A stretch of 64,000 nt of DNA, taken from Streptomyces bungoensis (lineage in GTDB: Bacteria; Actinomycetota; Actinomycetes; Streptomycetales; Streptomycetaceae). The position numbers and the translations under genes are program-made. Where the stretch lies: assembly GCF_001514215.1 (NCBI RefSeq), contig NZ_KQ948867.1:98380-162379 (forward strand). Direction: 5' to 3'. This document shows, in pieces, positions 8,268-16,644 of the stretch. How positions within the stretch are numbered: the first letter of the stretch is position 1; the number at the start of each line of letters is the position of its first letter. The notes below the pieces were generated by a model, which made no database searches, was not told the origin of the DNA, and was given only the letters and a program-made list of their open reading frames with translations.

Positions 8268-11200
8268 TCATGAGCGGTCGGCGGGCGGGGTCACGGTGAC
8301 GGGCGGGCATGCGGCGGCCGGGGACCGCGGGGGGTGCGGGGCGTCTTGCGGTGCGTCCGCGGGGGCGTCTTGCGGTGCGTCGCCCGGTGCGGCTTGCGGT
8401 GCGTCTGCTGCGGGTGCGGCTTGCGGTGCCGCGTCCGGTGCGGCTGACGGCGCCTCGTGCGGTGCGTCTGCCGCAGCGTTCGCCGGTGCGGCTGACGGCG
8501 CCTCGTACGGAGCGTCCCCCGGCGCGACTGCCGGTGCGTCTGCTGCCGGTGCAGCTTGCGGCGTGTCGTCCGGTGCGGCTTGCGGTGCCGCGTCCGGTGC
8601 GGCTGACGGCGCCTCGTGCGGTGCGTCTGCTGGAGCGTCCCCCGGCGCGACTGCCGCTGCGTCTGCTGCCGGTGCAGCTTGCGGCGTGTCGTCCGGTGCG
8701 GCTTGCGGTGCCGCGTCCGGTGCGGCTTGCGGTGCCGCGTCCGGTGCGGCTGACGGCGCCTCGTGCGGTGCGTCTGCTGGAGCGTTCGCCGGTGCGGCTG
8801 ACGGCGCCTCGTACGGAGCGTCCCCCGGCGTGACTGCCGGTGCGTCTGCTGCCGGTGCAGCTTGCGGCGTGTCGTCCGGTGCGGCTTGCGGTGCCGCGTC
8901 CGGTGCGGCTGACGGCGCCTCGTGCGGTGCGTCTGCTGGAGCGTTCGCCGGTGCGGCTGACGGCGCCTCGTACGGTGCGTCTGCTGCCGGTGCGGCTTGC
9001 GGCGTGTCGTCCGGTGCGTCTGCCGGCGGGGTTCCCGGTGCGGTCTCCGGTGCGGTGGCCTTCTCGTCGCCGGCGTACGGCGGCGGGGCCTCGTCGTCGC
9101 GGGCCCGGAGTGTTCCGCGCTGGAAGCCGGACAGGGAGGCCGCTGCCCGTTCCGCCGTGAAGTCCTCCTCGCCGGGCGGCCCGGTCTCGCCGGCCGGGGC
9201 CGGTTCCTCGCGCAGCTCGGCCGCGAGGCTCGTCTGCGGCACCCGGCGCGGCAGCGGCGCGAGCCCGTGCCCGGCCGTGCCTGCGCCGGAGGCCTTCGCG
9301 CCGGAGGTCTCCGCCTCGCGGGCGGGCGCCGCGGCGGGCCGGGGCGTCCGGGCGGGTGTCGCAGCGGCGGTGGCCGCCCGCGCCGGTTCCGCGGCCGGTT
9401 CGTCGGCGGGGCCGGGCGCCTCGCGGACCACGATGTCGTGCGGGATCAGGACGATGGCCGTGGTCCCGCCGTACGGCGAGGGGCGCAGCGTGACGGCGAT
9501 GCCGTGCCGGTTGGCGAGCCGGGCGACCACGAACATGCCGAGCCGCAGGTCGTCGCCGAGCGCCACCACGTCGAACTGCGGGTGCACCGCCAGGTGGGCG
9601 TTGAACGCGGCGTAGTCCTCCTCGGACAACCCGAGGCCGCGGTCCTCGATCTCGATCGCCAGCCCCTTGGCCACCAGCGCGGCCCGCACCCCGACCGGGC
9701 TGGGCGCGGGGGAGTAGGCGGTCGCGTTGTCGATGAGCTCGGCCAGCAGGTGGATCACGTCCGCCACCGCCGGCGGGGCGATCCACAGCTCCTCGTCGGT
9801 GTGCACCTCCACCCGCTGGTACTCGGCGACCTCGCCGACCGCACTGCGCAGGATGTCGATCAGCGCGACCGGTTCGCTCCAGCTGCGCCGGGGCTGCTCG
9901 CCGCTGATGATGACGAGGTTCTCCTCGTAGCGGCGCAACTGGCTGGCGGTGGAGTCCAGTTCGTACAGACCGGCCAGGACGTCCGGGTCCTGGTGCGCGC
10001 GCTCCAGCGCGTCGAGCTTGCTGAGCTGCAGGTTGACCAGGTTCTGGCTCTGCCGGGCGATGCCCAGGATGACCTTCTGGAAGCCGCGCCGGGTGTCGGC
10101 GAGTTCCACCGCGGTGTGCACCGCCGTGCGCTGGGCGGTGTTGAACGCCTGCGCCACCTGGCCGAGTTCGTCGCCGCCGTAGTCCAGCGGCGGGGCCGCG
10201 AGGTCCACGTCGACCTTCTCGCCGCGGTCCAGCCGGGCCACCACGTCGGGCAGCCGTTCCTCGGCGAGGCTCAGCGTGGCCTCGCGCAGGCCGCGCAGCC
10301 GCCGGGACAGGGAGCGGGTGATCCGCCAGGACATGACGACGCACACCAGCAGGGCGAGCAGCCCGCCGGCGCTGAGCGAGGCGGCCGTGATCAGCAGCCC
10401 GCTCGCCTCGTCGGCGCTGCGGGCGAGCAGGTCCGCCGTCTGCTGCCGGATCAGGGCCGAGTACTGCTGCGAGACGCGCTCCAGCGCGGCCGTCCACTGC
10501 TGCCGCGCGTCCGGCAGCGCGACCCCGCGCGCCCCGTTCCCGGCCGCGCGGGCCGCGAGCACCCGGCTCTCGACGCGCTCCAGGGTGGCCCAGTCGCCGC
10601 CCTGGAGGATGCGCTCGGTCTGCGTCTTGGCGGTGCCGCGCAGCGAGGGGACGATCTGGTCCTCGACGAGCCAGCGGCGCGCGTGGACCAGTTGGGCGAA
10701 CTCCTCCCGCCGCGCGTCGTCGAGGTGCCCGGCCGGCCAGGCCAGGGTGAGCAGCGCGTTCTCCTGGGAGACCAGCTCGGCGGCGTGCTCCAGCGCGACC
10801 AGCGGGCCGGCCTGCGAGGTGAGGTCGCCGTCGTCGACCTGGGACAGCTCCTGGAAGGCCTGGATCTGGTCGTCGATGATCGAGGTGTACTGGTCGAGGG
10901 CCTGCCCGGCGGTGATGTCGGTGGGATCGTCGACCTGGTCGCGGTAGTACTCCAGGCTGCCCACCGAGGCGACGACCGAGTACATCCGGTCCCTGATGCG
11001 GGCGGGCGCCCGGCGGATCGCCGCCGACCGGCCGACCAGCTTCGCGACCGCGGCGTCCGTCTGCCCGCGCGCCGCGTCCAGGGCGGTCCGGGCGCCCTGC
11101 GCCCGGGTGGCCAGCCACGCGGCCGACAGGCTGCGCTCCCGCTGCAGCGCGAGCGTCGCCTCGGTGCCCATGGCGCCGGTCGACCGGCTGAGGGCCGTCT

Positions 11201-11348
11201 GCGACCTCAGCCGCAGGCCCTCGGAGAACATCTGCGTCGTCGTCACGCCCCACACCGCGGCGAGGGTCACGCTGGGGACCAGCGCCAGCAGGATCAGGGA
11301 GAGACGTATGGAGCCGAGGCGGCGCCGGGCACCTGTCCGTGGAGGCAT
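8268..11348 (-). CDS. cvnA: conservon sensor kinase-like protein (CvnA) with NIT domain and Ala/Pro repeat tail
   Basis: A 1026-residue membrane protein. Transmembrane helix 1 is at about residues 14-35, an extracytoplasmic nitrate/nitrite-sensing-type (NIT) helical domain follows to about 310, then helix 2 at about 318-340, a HAMP segment and an ATPase domain with N box ELIDNA (about 536), EDRGLGLS and LGMFVVARLA. At the place where many relatives have LDHxAxRxRR, this one reads LDSTASQLRR (about 463), so a candidate phosphoacceptor histidine is Ser. Residues about 750-1010 are xxP triplets (DAPYEAPSAAP types). This tail is far longer than usual. The gene lies 34 bases after a solute-binding protein gene. 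Confidence 0.9.
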   Translation of the reverse strand: MPPRTGARRRLGSIRLSLILLALVPSVTLAAVWGVTTTQMFSEGLRLRSQTALSRSTGAMGTEATLALQRERSLSAAWLATRAQGARTALDAARGQTDAAVAKLVGRSAAIRRAPARIRDRMYSVVASVGSLEYYRDQVDDPTDITAGQALDQYTSIIDDQIQAFQELSQVDDGDLTSQAGPLVALEHAAELVSQENALLTLAWPAGHLDDARREEFAQLVHARRWLVEDQIVPSLRGTAKTQTERILQGGDWATLERVESRVLAARAAGNGARGVALPDARQQWTAALERVSQQYSALIRQQTADLLARSADEASGLLITAASLSAGGLLALLVCVVMSWRITRSLSRRLRGLREATLSLAEERLPDVVARLDRGEKVDVDLAAPPLDYGGDELGQVAQAFNTAQRTAVHTAVELADTRRGFQKVILGIARQSQNLVNLQLSKLDALERAHQDPDVLAGLYELDSTASQLRRYEENLVIISGEQPRRSWSEPVALIDILRSAVGEVAEYQRVEVHTDEELWIAPPAVADVIHLLAELIDNATAYSPAPSPVGVRAALVAKGLAIEIEDRGLGLSEEDYAAFNAHLAVHPQFDVVALGDDLRLGMFVVARLANRHGIAVTLRPSPYGGTTAIVLIPHDIVVREAPGPADEPAAEPARAATAAATPARTPRPAAAPAREAETSGAKASGAGTAGHGLAPLPRRVPQTSLAAELREEPAPAGETGPPGEEDFTAERAAASLSGFQRGTLRARDDEAPPPYAGDEKATAPETAPGTPPADAPDDTPQAAPAADAPYEAPSAAPANAPADAPHEAPSAAPDAAPQAAPDDTPQAAPAADAPAVTPGDAPYEAPSAAPANAPADAPHEAPSAAPDAAPQAAPDAAPQAAPDDTPQAAPAADAAAVAPGDAPADAPHEAPSAAPDAAPQAAPDDTPQAAPAADAPAVAPGDAPYEAPSAAPANAAADAPHEAPSAAPDAAPQAAPAADAPQAAPGDAPQDAPADAPQDAPHPPRSPAAACPPVTVTPPADRS
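8330..9060 (-). repeat. in-frame tandem repeats coding the CvnA tail
   Basis: Repeats in multiples of nine bases code xxP triplets. A block of about 165 bases starting at 8476 is nearly identical to one starting at 8782, a distance of 306 bases (102 codons), so a recent internal duplication is visible. Copy number is likely to vary between strains. Confidence 0.85.
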
Positions 11349-11382
11349 CGTCGTCCTAGGCGGTCATCGTGGGCGGGGGCGG

Positions 11383-12384
11383 TCAGCGGGTGCCGTGGGC
11401 GGCGAACCGCGCCACCGAGGAGACGTTCGCCTTGGTGACGAACGCGGGGCCGGTGAGCACCGGAGCCGTCCCGCCGCCGCTGAGGTTGCCGTTGGTCCGG
11501 TAGAGCCAGAGCGCGTCCACGGCCAGATAGCCCTGGAGGTAGGGCTGCTGGTCCACCGCGAACTGCACGTCGCCCTTCCGGACGGCGGTCACGAGGTCCT
11601 CGTTCAGGTCGAACGTGGCGATCCGGGCCCTGCTGTCCGCCTGCCGCACGGAGGTGACCGCGGTCAGCGCGTACTGGGCGCCCAGCATCACCACCTCGTC
11701 GATGCCCGGGTCCTGCCGCAGCCGGGCCGTGATCGCGTCCCGTACGGCGGTCATGTCGGTGCCGTCGACGTAGAGCAGGTCGGTCCGGCCGCCGAACGCC
11801 TTCTTCACGCCCGCGCAGCGCGCCTCCAGGGCGACGTTGCCCCGCTCGTGGATGACGCACAGGGCGTGGTGGGCCTTCAGATCGTCCAGCTTCTGGCCGA
11901 CGGCGCGGCCGGCGACGCTCTCGTCCTGCCCGAAGTACTCCAGCACGCCCTCCGAACGCCAGGCGTCGATACCGGAGTTGAGGCCGACCACCGGGATGTC
12001 CGCGGCCTTGGCGCGGGCGATCGGGTCCTTCATCGCGCTGGGCTTGGCCAGCGTGAGGGCGATGCCGTCGGCCTTGTTCCGGATGGCGTCCCGGACCAGT
12101 TCCGCCTGGCCCGCCGGGTCGGGATCGCTGGCGTAGGTCAGCTCGACGCCGTCCTTGGCCGCGGCCGCCCGGGCCCCCTTGCGCACCAGTTCCCAGAAGG
12201 CGTCGCCGCCGGCGCCGTGCGTGACCAGGGTGACCTTCATCCGGGCGGCGCCCGCCCCGTCGGAGGCCTCCGTGCCGTCGGTGCCGGTGGCACCGGAGCA
12301 TGCGGCCAGGAGCAGGCAGACGGCGGCGGCCAGGGCCGTGCCCCGCGCGCGTCTTGGTGTGCTGTCGGGCGGGGGAGTGTTCAT
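11383..12384 (-). CDS. solute-binding lipoprotein (periplasmic binding protein, ribose/sugar type)
   Basis: A 333-residue exported lipoprotein. The signal peptide has Arg residues, ALAAAVCLLLAA and a lipobox LAAC (Cys about 27). The body has the type 1 periplasmic binding protein pattern: VTLVTHGAGGDAFW, ADGIALTLAKP, IPVVGLNSG, ARIATFDLN and FAVDQQPYLQGYLAVD, as in ribose/galactose binding proteins. No permease or ABC ATPase gene is near; the gene is followed 34 bases later by cvnA. I infer it feeds ligand information to CvnA rather than a transporter. The ATG at 12384 was chosen since the signal peptide begins there; an earlier in-frame start would add 38 residues. Confidence 0.88.
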   Translation of the reverse strand: MNTPPPDSTPRRARGTALAAAVCLLLAACSGATGTDGTEASDGAGAARMKVTLVTHGAGGDAFWELVRKGARAAAAKDGVELTYASDPDPAGQAELVRDAIRNKADGIALTLAKPSAMKDPIARAKAADIPVVGLNSGIDAWRSEGVLEYFGQDESVAGRAVGQKLDDLKAHHALCVIHERGNVALEARCAGVKKAFGGRTDLLYVDGTDMTAVRDAITARLRQDPGIDEVVMLGAQYALTAVTSVRQADSRARIATFDLNEDLVTAVRKGDVQFAVDQQPYLQGYLAVDALWLYRTNGNLSGGGTAPVLTGPAFVTKANVSSVARFAAHGTR

Positions 12385-12722
12385 GAGGAGCGGACCTCGC
12401 TGTGCGGCCGGGCCGGTGGTACGGGGAGAGCGGCCGGCGCGCGTGGCGGACGCGACGGCCGGGTGGCTTTCACTGGCTCGGAGCCAATCGCGTGTCACCC
12501 CCCGTAGTCAAGGGAGTGGCCACGTCAGGTGAGATGCCGCTGCCGCATCGTGATGATCCGTCCGACCGGTCGAACGCCGGTCCGTGGACTGCGACTTCGC
12601 GGGCGCCGGGAAGGTGACCGACGGTGAACCGCACACGTCACCACCCTGATACCGTCCCCGCCAACGGCCGACGGAAGAATCCCTGGTCCGCCACCCCCGT
12701 CCCGCCCCTGGAAGGTTGGAGC
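12385..12722. other. divergent intergenic region, no gene seen
   Basis: 338 bases between the binding-protein gene and the divergent hydrolase. It includes a palindrome CGACCGGTCG near 12565-12574 and a TGATACCGT segment near 12648 that could serve as a -10 region for the hydrolase. Nothing coding is convincing here. Confidence 0.4.
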
Positions 12723-13589
12723 ATGCCGGACGACGCCGCAGCAGCCCGCGCCGCCGCCGAAGAGGAATCGGCCTTCTCGCACCCCCCGGTGGACCCGGAC
12801 GCCACCGCGGCCTACGGCGGACACCCCGACCAGGTGATCGACTTCTACGCCCCCCGCACCACCGCGGAGTCACCCCTCGCCCCCCTGGTCGTCGTCCTGC
12901 ACGGCGGCGCCTGGCGCGCCCGCTACGACCGCCGCCACATCACCCCCTTCGCGGACCACCTCGCCCGCGCGGGCTTCGCCGTGGCCAACGTCGAGTACCG
13001 GCGGGGCGGCGCCCCGGGCACCGAGGCGGCCGGCCGCTGGCCCGACACCCTCGACGACGTGGCCGCCGCCCTGGACGCCCTTCCCGCCCTGGTCCGCGAG
13101 GCCCTGCCGCAGGCCGACTCCCGCCGCACGGTCCTCACCGGGCATTCGGCCGGCGGCCACCTCGCCCTGTGGGCCGCGGCCCGCCACGTCCTGCCCGCCG
13201 ACGCCCCCTGGCGCACGGCCGGTCCCGCCCCCCTGCGCGGTGTGGTCGCCCTGGCCCCCATCGCCGACTTCGAGGTGGCGGGGAAACTGAACGTCTGCGG
13301 CAACGCGGCCCGCCAACTCCTCGGCGACAAGGACGAGTTCGCGGCACGACGGCCGTACGCCGACCCGGCGCTCCTGCTTCCGACGGGCATCGCCACCACG
13401 CTGGTCCAGGGCCGCACCGACCTGGTGGTGCCGCAGGCGGTGGCGGAGTCGTACGCGGACGCGGCGGCGAAGGCGGGCGAGATGGTGGGCCTGACGCTGC
13501 TGGCGGACGTGGGCCACTTCCCGCTGATCGACCCGGCGGCGGACGCCTGCGCGGTGGTGACGGAGGAGATCGCCCAACTGGCCTGGTGA
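12723..13589 (+). CDS. alpha/beta hydrolase, candidate kynurenine formamidase
   Basis: A 288-residue cytoplasmic alpha/beta hydrolase. The oxyanion motif HGGAW (about residue 60), the nucleophile elbow GHSAGG (Ser about 143) and late aspartate (GRTDLVVP) and histidine (DVGHFPL) give a full catalytic set. HGGxW is typical of arylformamidases, and the gene lies near kynA-kynU on the same strand, so hydrolysis of N-formylkynurenine is a reasonable guess. The ATG at 12723 has GGAAGG and GGAG upstream; an in-frame ATG at 12624 is less likely. A general esterase is the alternative. Confidence 0.8.
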   Translation: MPDDAAAARAAAEEESAFSHPPVDPDATAAYGGHPDQVIDFYAPRTTAESPLAPLVVVLHGGAWRARYDRRHITPFADHLARAGFAVANVEYRRGGAPGTEAAGRWPDTLDDVAAALDALPALVREALPQADSRRTVLTGHSAGGHLALWAAARHVLPADAPWRTAGPAPLRGVVALAPIADFEVAGKLNVCGNAARQLLGDKDEFAARRPYADPALLLPTGIATTLVQGRTDLVVPQAVAESYADAAAKAGEMVGLTLLADVGHFPLIDPAADACAVVTEEIAQLAW

Positions 13590-13722
13590 ATGGCGGTCGC
13601 CGATTGCCCCCGCGGATGCCTCTGCCTTGAGGGGAGTGGGAAAACGGACTCACGCGGAGCAGAGCGTCGGATCGTAGTGCCCTGACCCGCGGGTTGGCGT
13701 TTACAGGTGGCCGCACTAGTTT

Positions 13723-14430
13723 GTGAGCGTGACCGCGAGCCGTGTGAAGCGGGCCTTCAAGTACCGCTTCCATCCGACCGATGCGCAGGCAGCCGAGCTG
13801 TCGCGCACGTTCGGATGCGTGCGGAAGGTCTACAACCTCGCCCTCGCCGCCCGCACCGAGGCATGGGCGAGGCAGGAACGGGTCAACTACAACGCCACCT
13901 CGGCCATGCTGACCATGTGGAAGAAGACCGAGGAACTGGCGTTTCTCAGTGACGTCTCCTCCGTGCCGCTGCAGCAGACTCTGCGGCACCTGCGGTCGGC
14001 GTTCACCCATTTCTTCGCCAAGCGGGCGAAGTGTCCGCGCTTCAAGTCGCGGAAGAGGTCGCGGAAGTCCGCCGAGTACACCACCAGCGGTTTTCGCTTC
14101 CGGGACGGCGCGCTGACCCTGGCGAAGATGGCTGACCCCTTGGACGTCATCTGGTCCCGGCCCCTACCCGAAGGCGCCAGGCCGTCCACCGTGACCGTGT
14201 CGCAGGACTCGGCGGGACGATGGTTCGTGTCCCTGCTGTGGGAGGACCCGGCCGTCAAGCCCCTCCCCGTCACAGACACGGCAGTCGGGGTCGATGTCGG
14301 TCTGAACCACCTCCTGACCCTCTCCACAGGAGAAAGGGTCGCCAATCCCAGACACGAGCGCCGTGACCGCGTCCGTCTCGCCAAGGCCCAGCGGGAACTG
14401 TCCCGCAAGGCCAGGGGTGACGGAGCCAGC
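13723..14430 (+). pseudogene. tnpB: truncated TnpB (IS200/IS605 OrfB) gene
   Basis: Homology to TnpB, the RNA-guided nuclease ancestor of Cas12, runs from the GTG at 13723 to about codon 235. Visible parts are the N-terminal KRAFKYRFHPTDAQ, the helical region with LSDVSSVPLQQTLRHL, FPRFKS-like CPRFKSRK, and the RuvC-I strand VGVDVGLNHLLTL with its first catalytic Asp. The chain stops in the KAQRELSRKARG segment. RuvC-II Glu, the zinc finger and RuvC-III Asp are missing, as is the 3' end that normally yields the guide RNA, so it cannot be active. The frame continues to 14523 through foreign sequence. No tnpA is present. Confidence 0.85.
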
Positions 14431-14498
14431 GTGCGGACCGCACCCAGGCGGCGGTGTTCGCCTACGAGTCGGGCCTGGTGCGGCCGTCCGGATACTGA
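14431..14498 (+). pseudogene. 3' fragment of a NarL/LuxR-type response regulator gene
   Basis: Read in the frame of 14436, the bases give DRTQAAVFAYESGLVRPSGY and a stop at 14498. This matches the very end of the intact response regulator at 15959-16624 (DRTQAAVFAYEARLVTPG). It is therefore the last part of a second, lost regulator gene, joined directly to the truncated tnpB. Confidence 0.8.
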
Positions 14499-14578
14499 CT
14501 CCCCGCCGTCCCGTAGTACTTGAGGAGGACGGCCGAGGACCCTTCTCCCAGGTGACGACCGCGCCCCGCGCCGCGGCC

Positions 14579-14592
14579 TACCGTGTGGCCCG
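14579..14592 (+). promoter_or_regulatory. -10 box for a leaderless histidine kinase transcript
   Basis: TACCGT at 14579-14584 is seven bases before the GTG at 14592. This favours 14592 over the in-frame GTG at 14583, which overlaps the box. Confidence 0.45.
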
Positions 14593-15962
14593 TGACCGAG
14601 ACGACGCACACGCAGACGACCCCGGCGGGCGGAGCCGAGCGGCCGCGCAGCCCCGAGTGGCGGCTCACCGCGGACGCCCTGCGCGGCCTGCGGCAGGACC
14701 TGTTCGACGACGCCTTCGCCTACCGCCCGCTGCCCCGGGCGCGGTCCGGCGGCCGCTCGGGCCGTACGACGCGGTACGCGGGCTGGACACCGCACGCCGC
14801 CGTCGTCGCCCTCGGTGCGCTGGCGATGCTGGTCGCGCTGGCGAGCACGAGCGGCTCCGGACTGCCGTCGCTGCTGTGCGGGCTGCTGGCGCTGGGCCCG
14901 GTGCTGCTGACCCTGGCGCGTCCGGTGGGCGCGTTCTGGGCGTCGCTCGGCGCTACCACGGTCGCCTCCGTCGTCGGCGGGGCGACCGGCATGGACTGGC
15001 CGTGGGGGCCGGGCAGCTTCGTCTCGCACCTGGTGGTGCTCACGGTCGTGGCGATACGTACCCGCCCGCGAACCGCCGCCTGGATGTGGGTGCTCACCGC
15101 GCTCTACGGCTTCGTGACCGACACCCTCCTGGGCTGGGACCGCTACGACACGGACGTGGCCCCCATGCTGATCCTGTCGGCGCTGATCCTGCTGGCGGTC
15201 ACCGTCCGGCACATCCGGCAGGAGGCCCGGCAGGAGGTGACCGCGCAGCAGACGGTGACCGCGGTGGAGCGGTCGCGGCGCACGCTGCTGGAGGAGCGCA
15301 CCACCATCGCCCGCGAGCTGCACGACGTGGTCGCCCACCACATGTCGGTGGTCGCCATCCAGGCCGAGGCGGCCCCCTACCGGGTGCAGAACCCGCCGCC
15401 GGAGCTGGAGAAGGCGTTCGCCACCATCCGGGAGAACGCGGTCGCGGCCCTGACCGAACTGCGCCGGGTGCTGGGCGTCGTCCGCGCGGAGGACCAGGAG
15501 GCGCCGGACGCCCCGCAGCCCACCCTCGCCGACCTCGACGCGCTGCTCGCCAACGTGCGGGAGACCGGCCTGGACGTGGCGAAGGCGGTGACCGGCGCGG
15601 TGCGGGAACTGCCGCCGGGCGTGGAGCTGTCGGCGTACCGGATCGTGCAGGAGGCGCTCAGCAACACGCTGCGGCACGCGCCGGGGGCGAGCGCCCGGGT
15701 GGAGATCGGGTACGTCCTCGGCGGCCTGGGCCTGCGCGTGGTCAACGGCCCGCCGCCCGCCCCCGGTTCGGTGGAGCCGTCACCGGGCGCCGGGCACGGC
15801 GTCACCGGCATGCGGGAGCGTGTCTCCATGCTGAACGGTGAGATGACGGCGGGCCCGACGGCGGACGGGGGCTACGAGGTGACGGTGTTCCTGCCGGTGC
15901 CGGCGGCCGCCCCCGCGGCCGGGGACACCGGCGACGCCGACGGCATCGAGGACCGGGCATGA
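14592..15962 (+). CDS. two-component sensor histidine kinase (NarL-type, HisKA_3)
   Basis: A 456-residue membrane kinase. After a soluble start come several hydrophobic helices (about residues 70-200: AVVALGALAMLVALAS, LLCGLLALGPVLLTLA and others) acting as the sensor part. The dimerization box reads ARELHDVVAHHMSVV (phospho-acceptor His about residue 245) and the ATPase domain follows, with ELSAYRIVQEALSNTLRHA and GAGHGVTGMRERV. Its stop overlaps the response regulator start by four bases. The signal is unknown. Confidence 0.92.
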   Translation: MTETTHTQTTPAGGAERPRSPEWRLTADALRGLRQDLFDDAFAYRPLPRARSGGRSGRTTRYAGWTPHAAVVALGALAMLVALASTSGSGLPSLLCGLLALGPVLLTLARPVGAFWASLGATTVASVVGGATGMDWPWGPGSFVSHLVVLTVVAIRTRPRTAAWMWVLTALYGFVTDTLLGWDRYDTDVAPMLILSALILLAVTVRHIRQEARQEVTAQQTVTAVERSRRTLLEERTTIARELHDVVAHHMSVVAIQAEAAPYRVQNPPPELEKAFATIRENAVAALTELRRVLGVVRAEDQEAPDAPQPTLADLDALLANVRETGLDVAKAVTGAVRELPPGVELSAYRIVQEALSNTLRHAPGASARVEIGYVLGGLGLRVVNGPPPAPGSVEPSPGAGHGVTGMRERVSMLNGEMTAGPTADGGYEVTVFLPVPAAAPAAGDTGDADGIEDRA

Positions 15963-16624
15963 CGATCCGCGTACTCGTCGCGGACGACCAGATGATGGTC
16001 CGCGAGGGCTTCTCCGTCCTGCTGAACGCGATGCCGGGTATCGAGGTCGCCGGCGAGGCCGTGAACGGCCGGGAGGCGGTCCGGCAGGTCCGCGAACTCG
16101 CCCCGGACGTGGTCCTGATGGACATCCGCATGCCGGAGCTGAACGGCATCGAGGCGACCCGGGAGATCGTCGCCGCCGACGCGGCCGCCAAGGTGCTGGT
16201 GCTGACCACGTTCGACCTGGACGAGTACGTCTATCAGGCGCTGCGGGCCGGGGCTTCCGGGTTCCTGCTGAAGGACGCCTCCGCGCGGCAGCTGGCGGAC
16301 GGGGTGCGGGTGGTGGCGGCCGGGGAGGCGCTGCTCGCGCCGTCGGTGACGAGACGGCTGATCACCGAGTTCTCCCGGCTGGGGGAGGCCCGGCCGATGA
16401 TGCCGGGGGCGCTGGCCGCGTACGGGGAGCTGACCGAGCGGGAGACGGAGGTGCTGGTGCTGATCGCGCAGGGCCTGTCGAACGCGGAGATCGCCGGGCG
16501 GCTGGTGGTGGCGGAGTCGACGGTCAAGACCCACGTGAGCAGGATCCTGGTGAAGCTGGGCCTCAGGGACCGCACCCAGGCGGCGGTGTTCGCGTACGAG
16601 GCGAGGCTGGTCACGCCGGGGTGA
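15959..16624 (+). CDS. two-component response regulator (NarL/LuxR family)
   Basis: A 221-residue regulator. The receiver domain has the acidic pair VADDQ, phospho-acceptor Asp in VVLMDIRMPE (about residue 56), Thr in VLTTFD and Lys in FLLKDA. A LuxR-type HTH follows (LTERETEVLVLIAQGLSNAEIA, then STVKTHVSRILVKLGLRDR). It is coupled to the kinase by an ATGA overlap. The last residues resemble the orphan fragment at 14431-14498, which points to an earlier duplicate. Confidence 0.95.
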   Translation: MTIRVLVADDQMMVREGFSVLLNAMPGIEVAGEAVNGREAVRQVRELAPDVVLMDIRMPELNGIEATREIVAADAAAKVLVLTTFDLDEYVYQALRAGASGFLLKDASARQLADGVRVVAAGEALLAPSVTRRLITEFSRLGEARPMMPGALAAYGELTERETEVLVLIAQGLSNAEIAGRLVVAESTVKTHVSRILVKLGLRDRTQAAVFAYEARLVTPG

Positions 16625-16631
16625 GCCGGGC

Positions 16632-16644
16632 TAGCGTCCGTCCA
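16632..16644 (+). promoter_or_regulatory. -10 box directly before the P450 gene
   Basis: TAGCGT at 16632-16637 stands six bases before the ATG with no ribosome site between; a leaderless mRNA is inferred. Confidence 0.45.

Noticed and set aside
8330..9060. CRISPR-like array
   Set aside because: The repeats are adjacent, of several lengths, without unique spacers, and remain in frame in cvnA.
8997..11438. Plus-strand frame of 813 codons opposite cvnA
   Set aside because: Opposite a gene with clear NIT, HAMP and ATPase segments; no domain in the plus frame.
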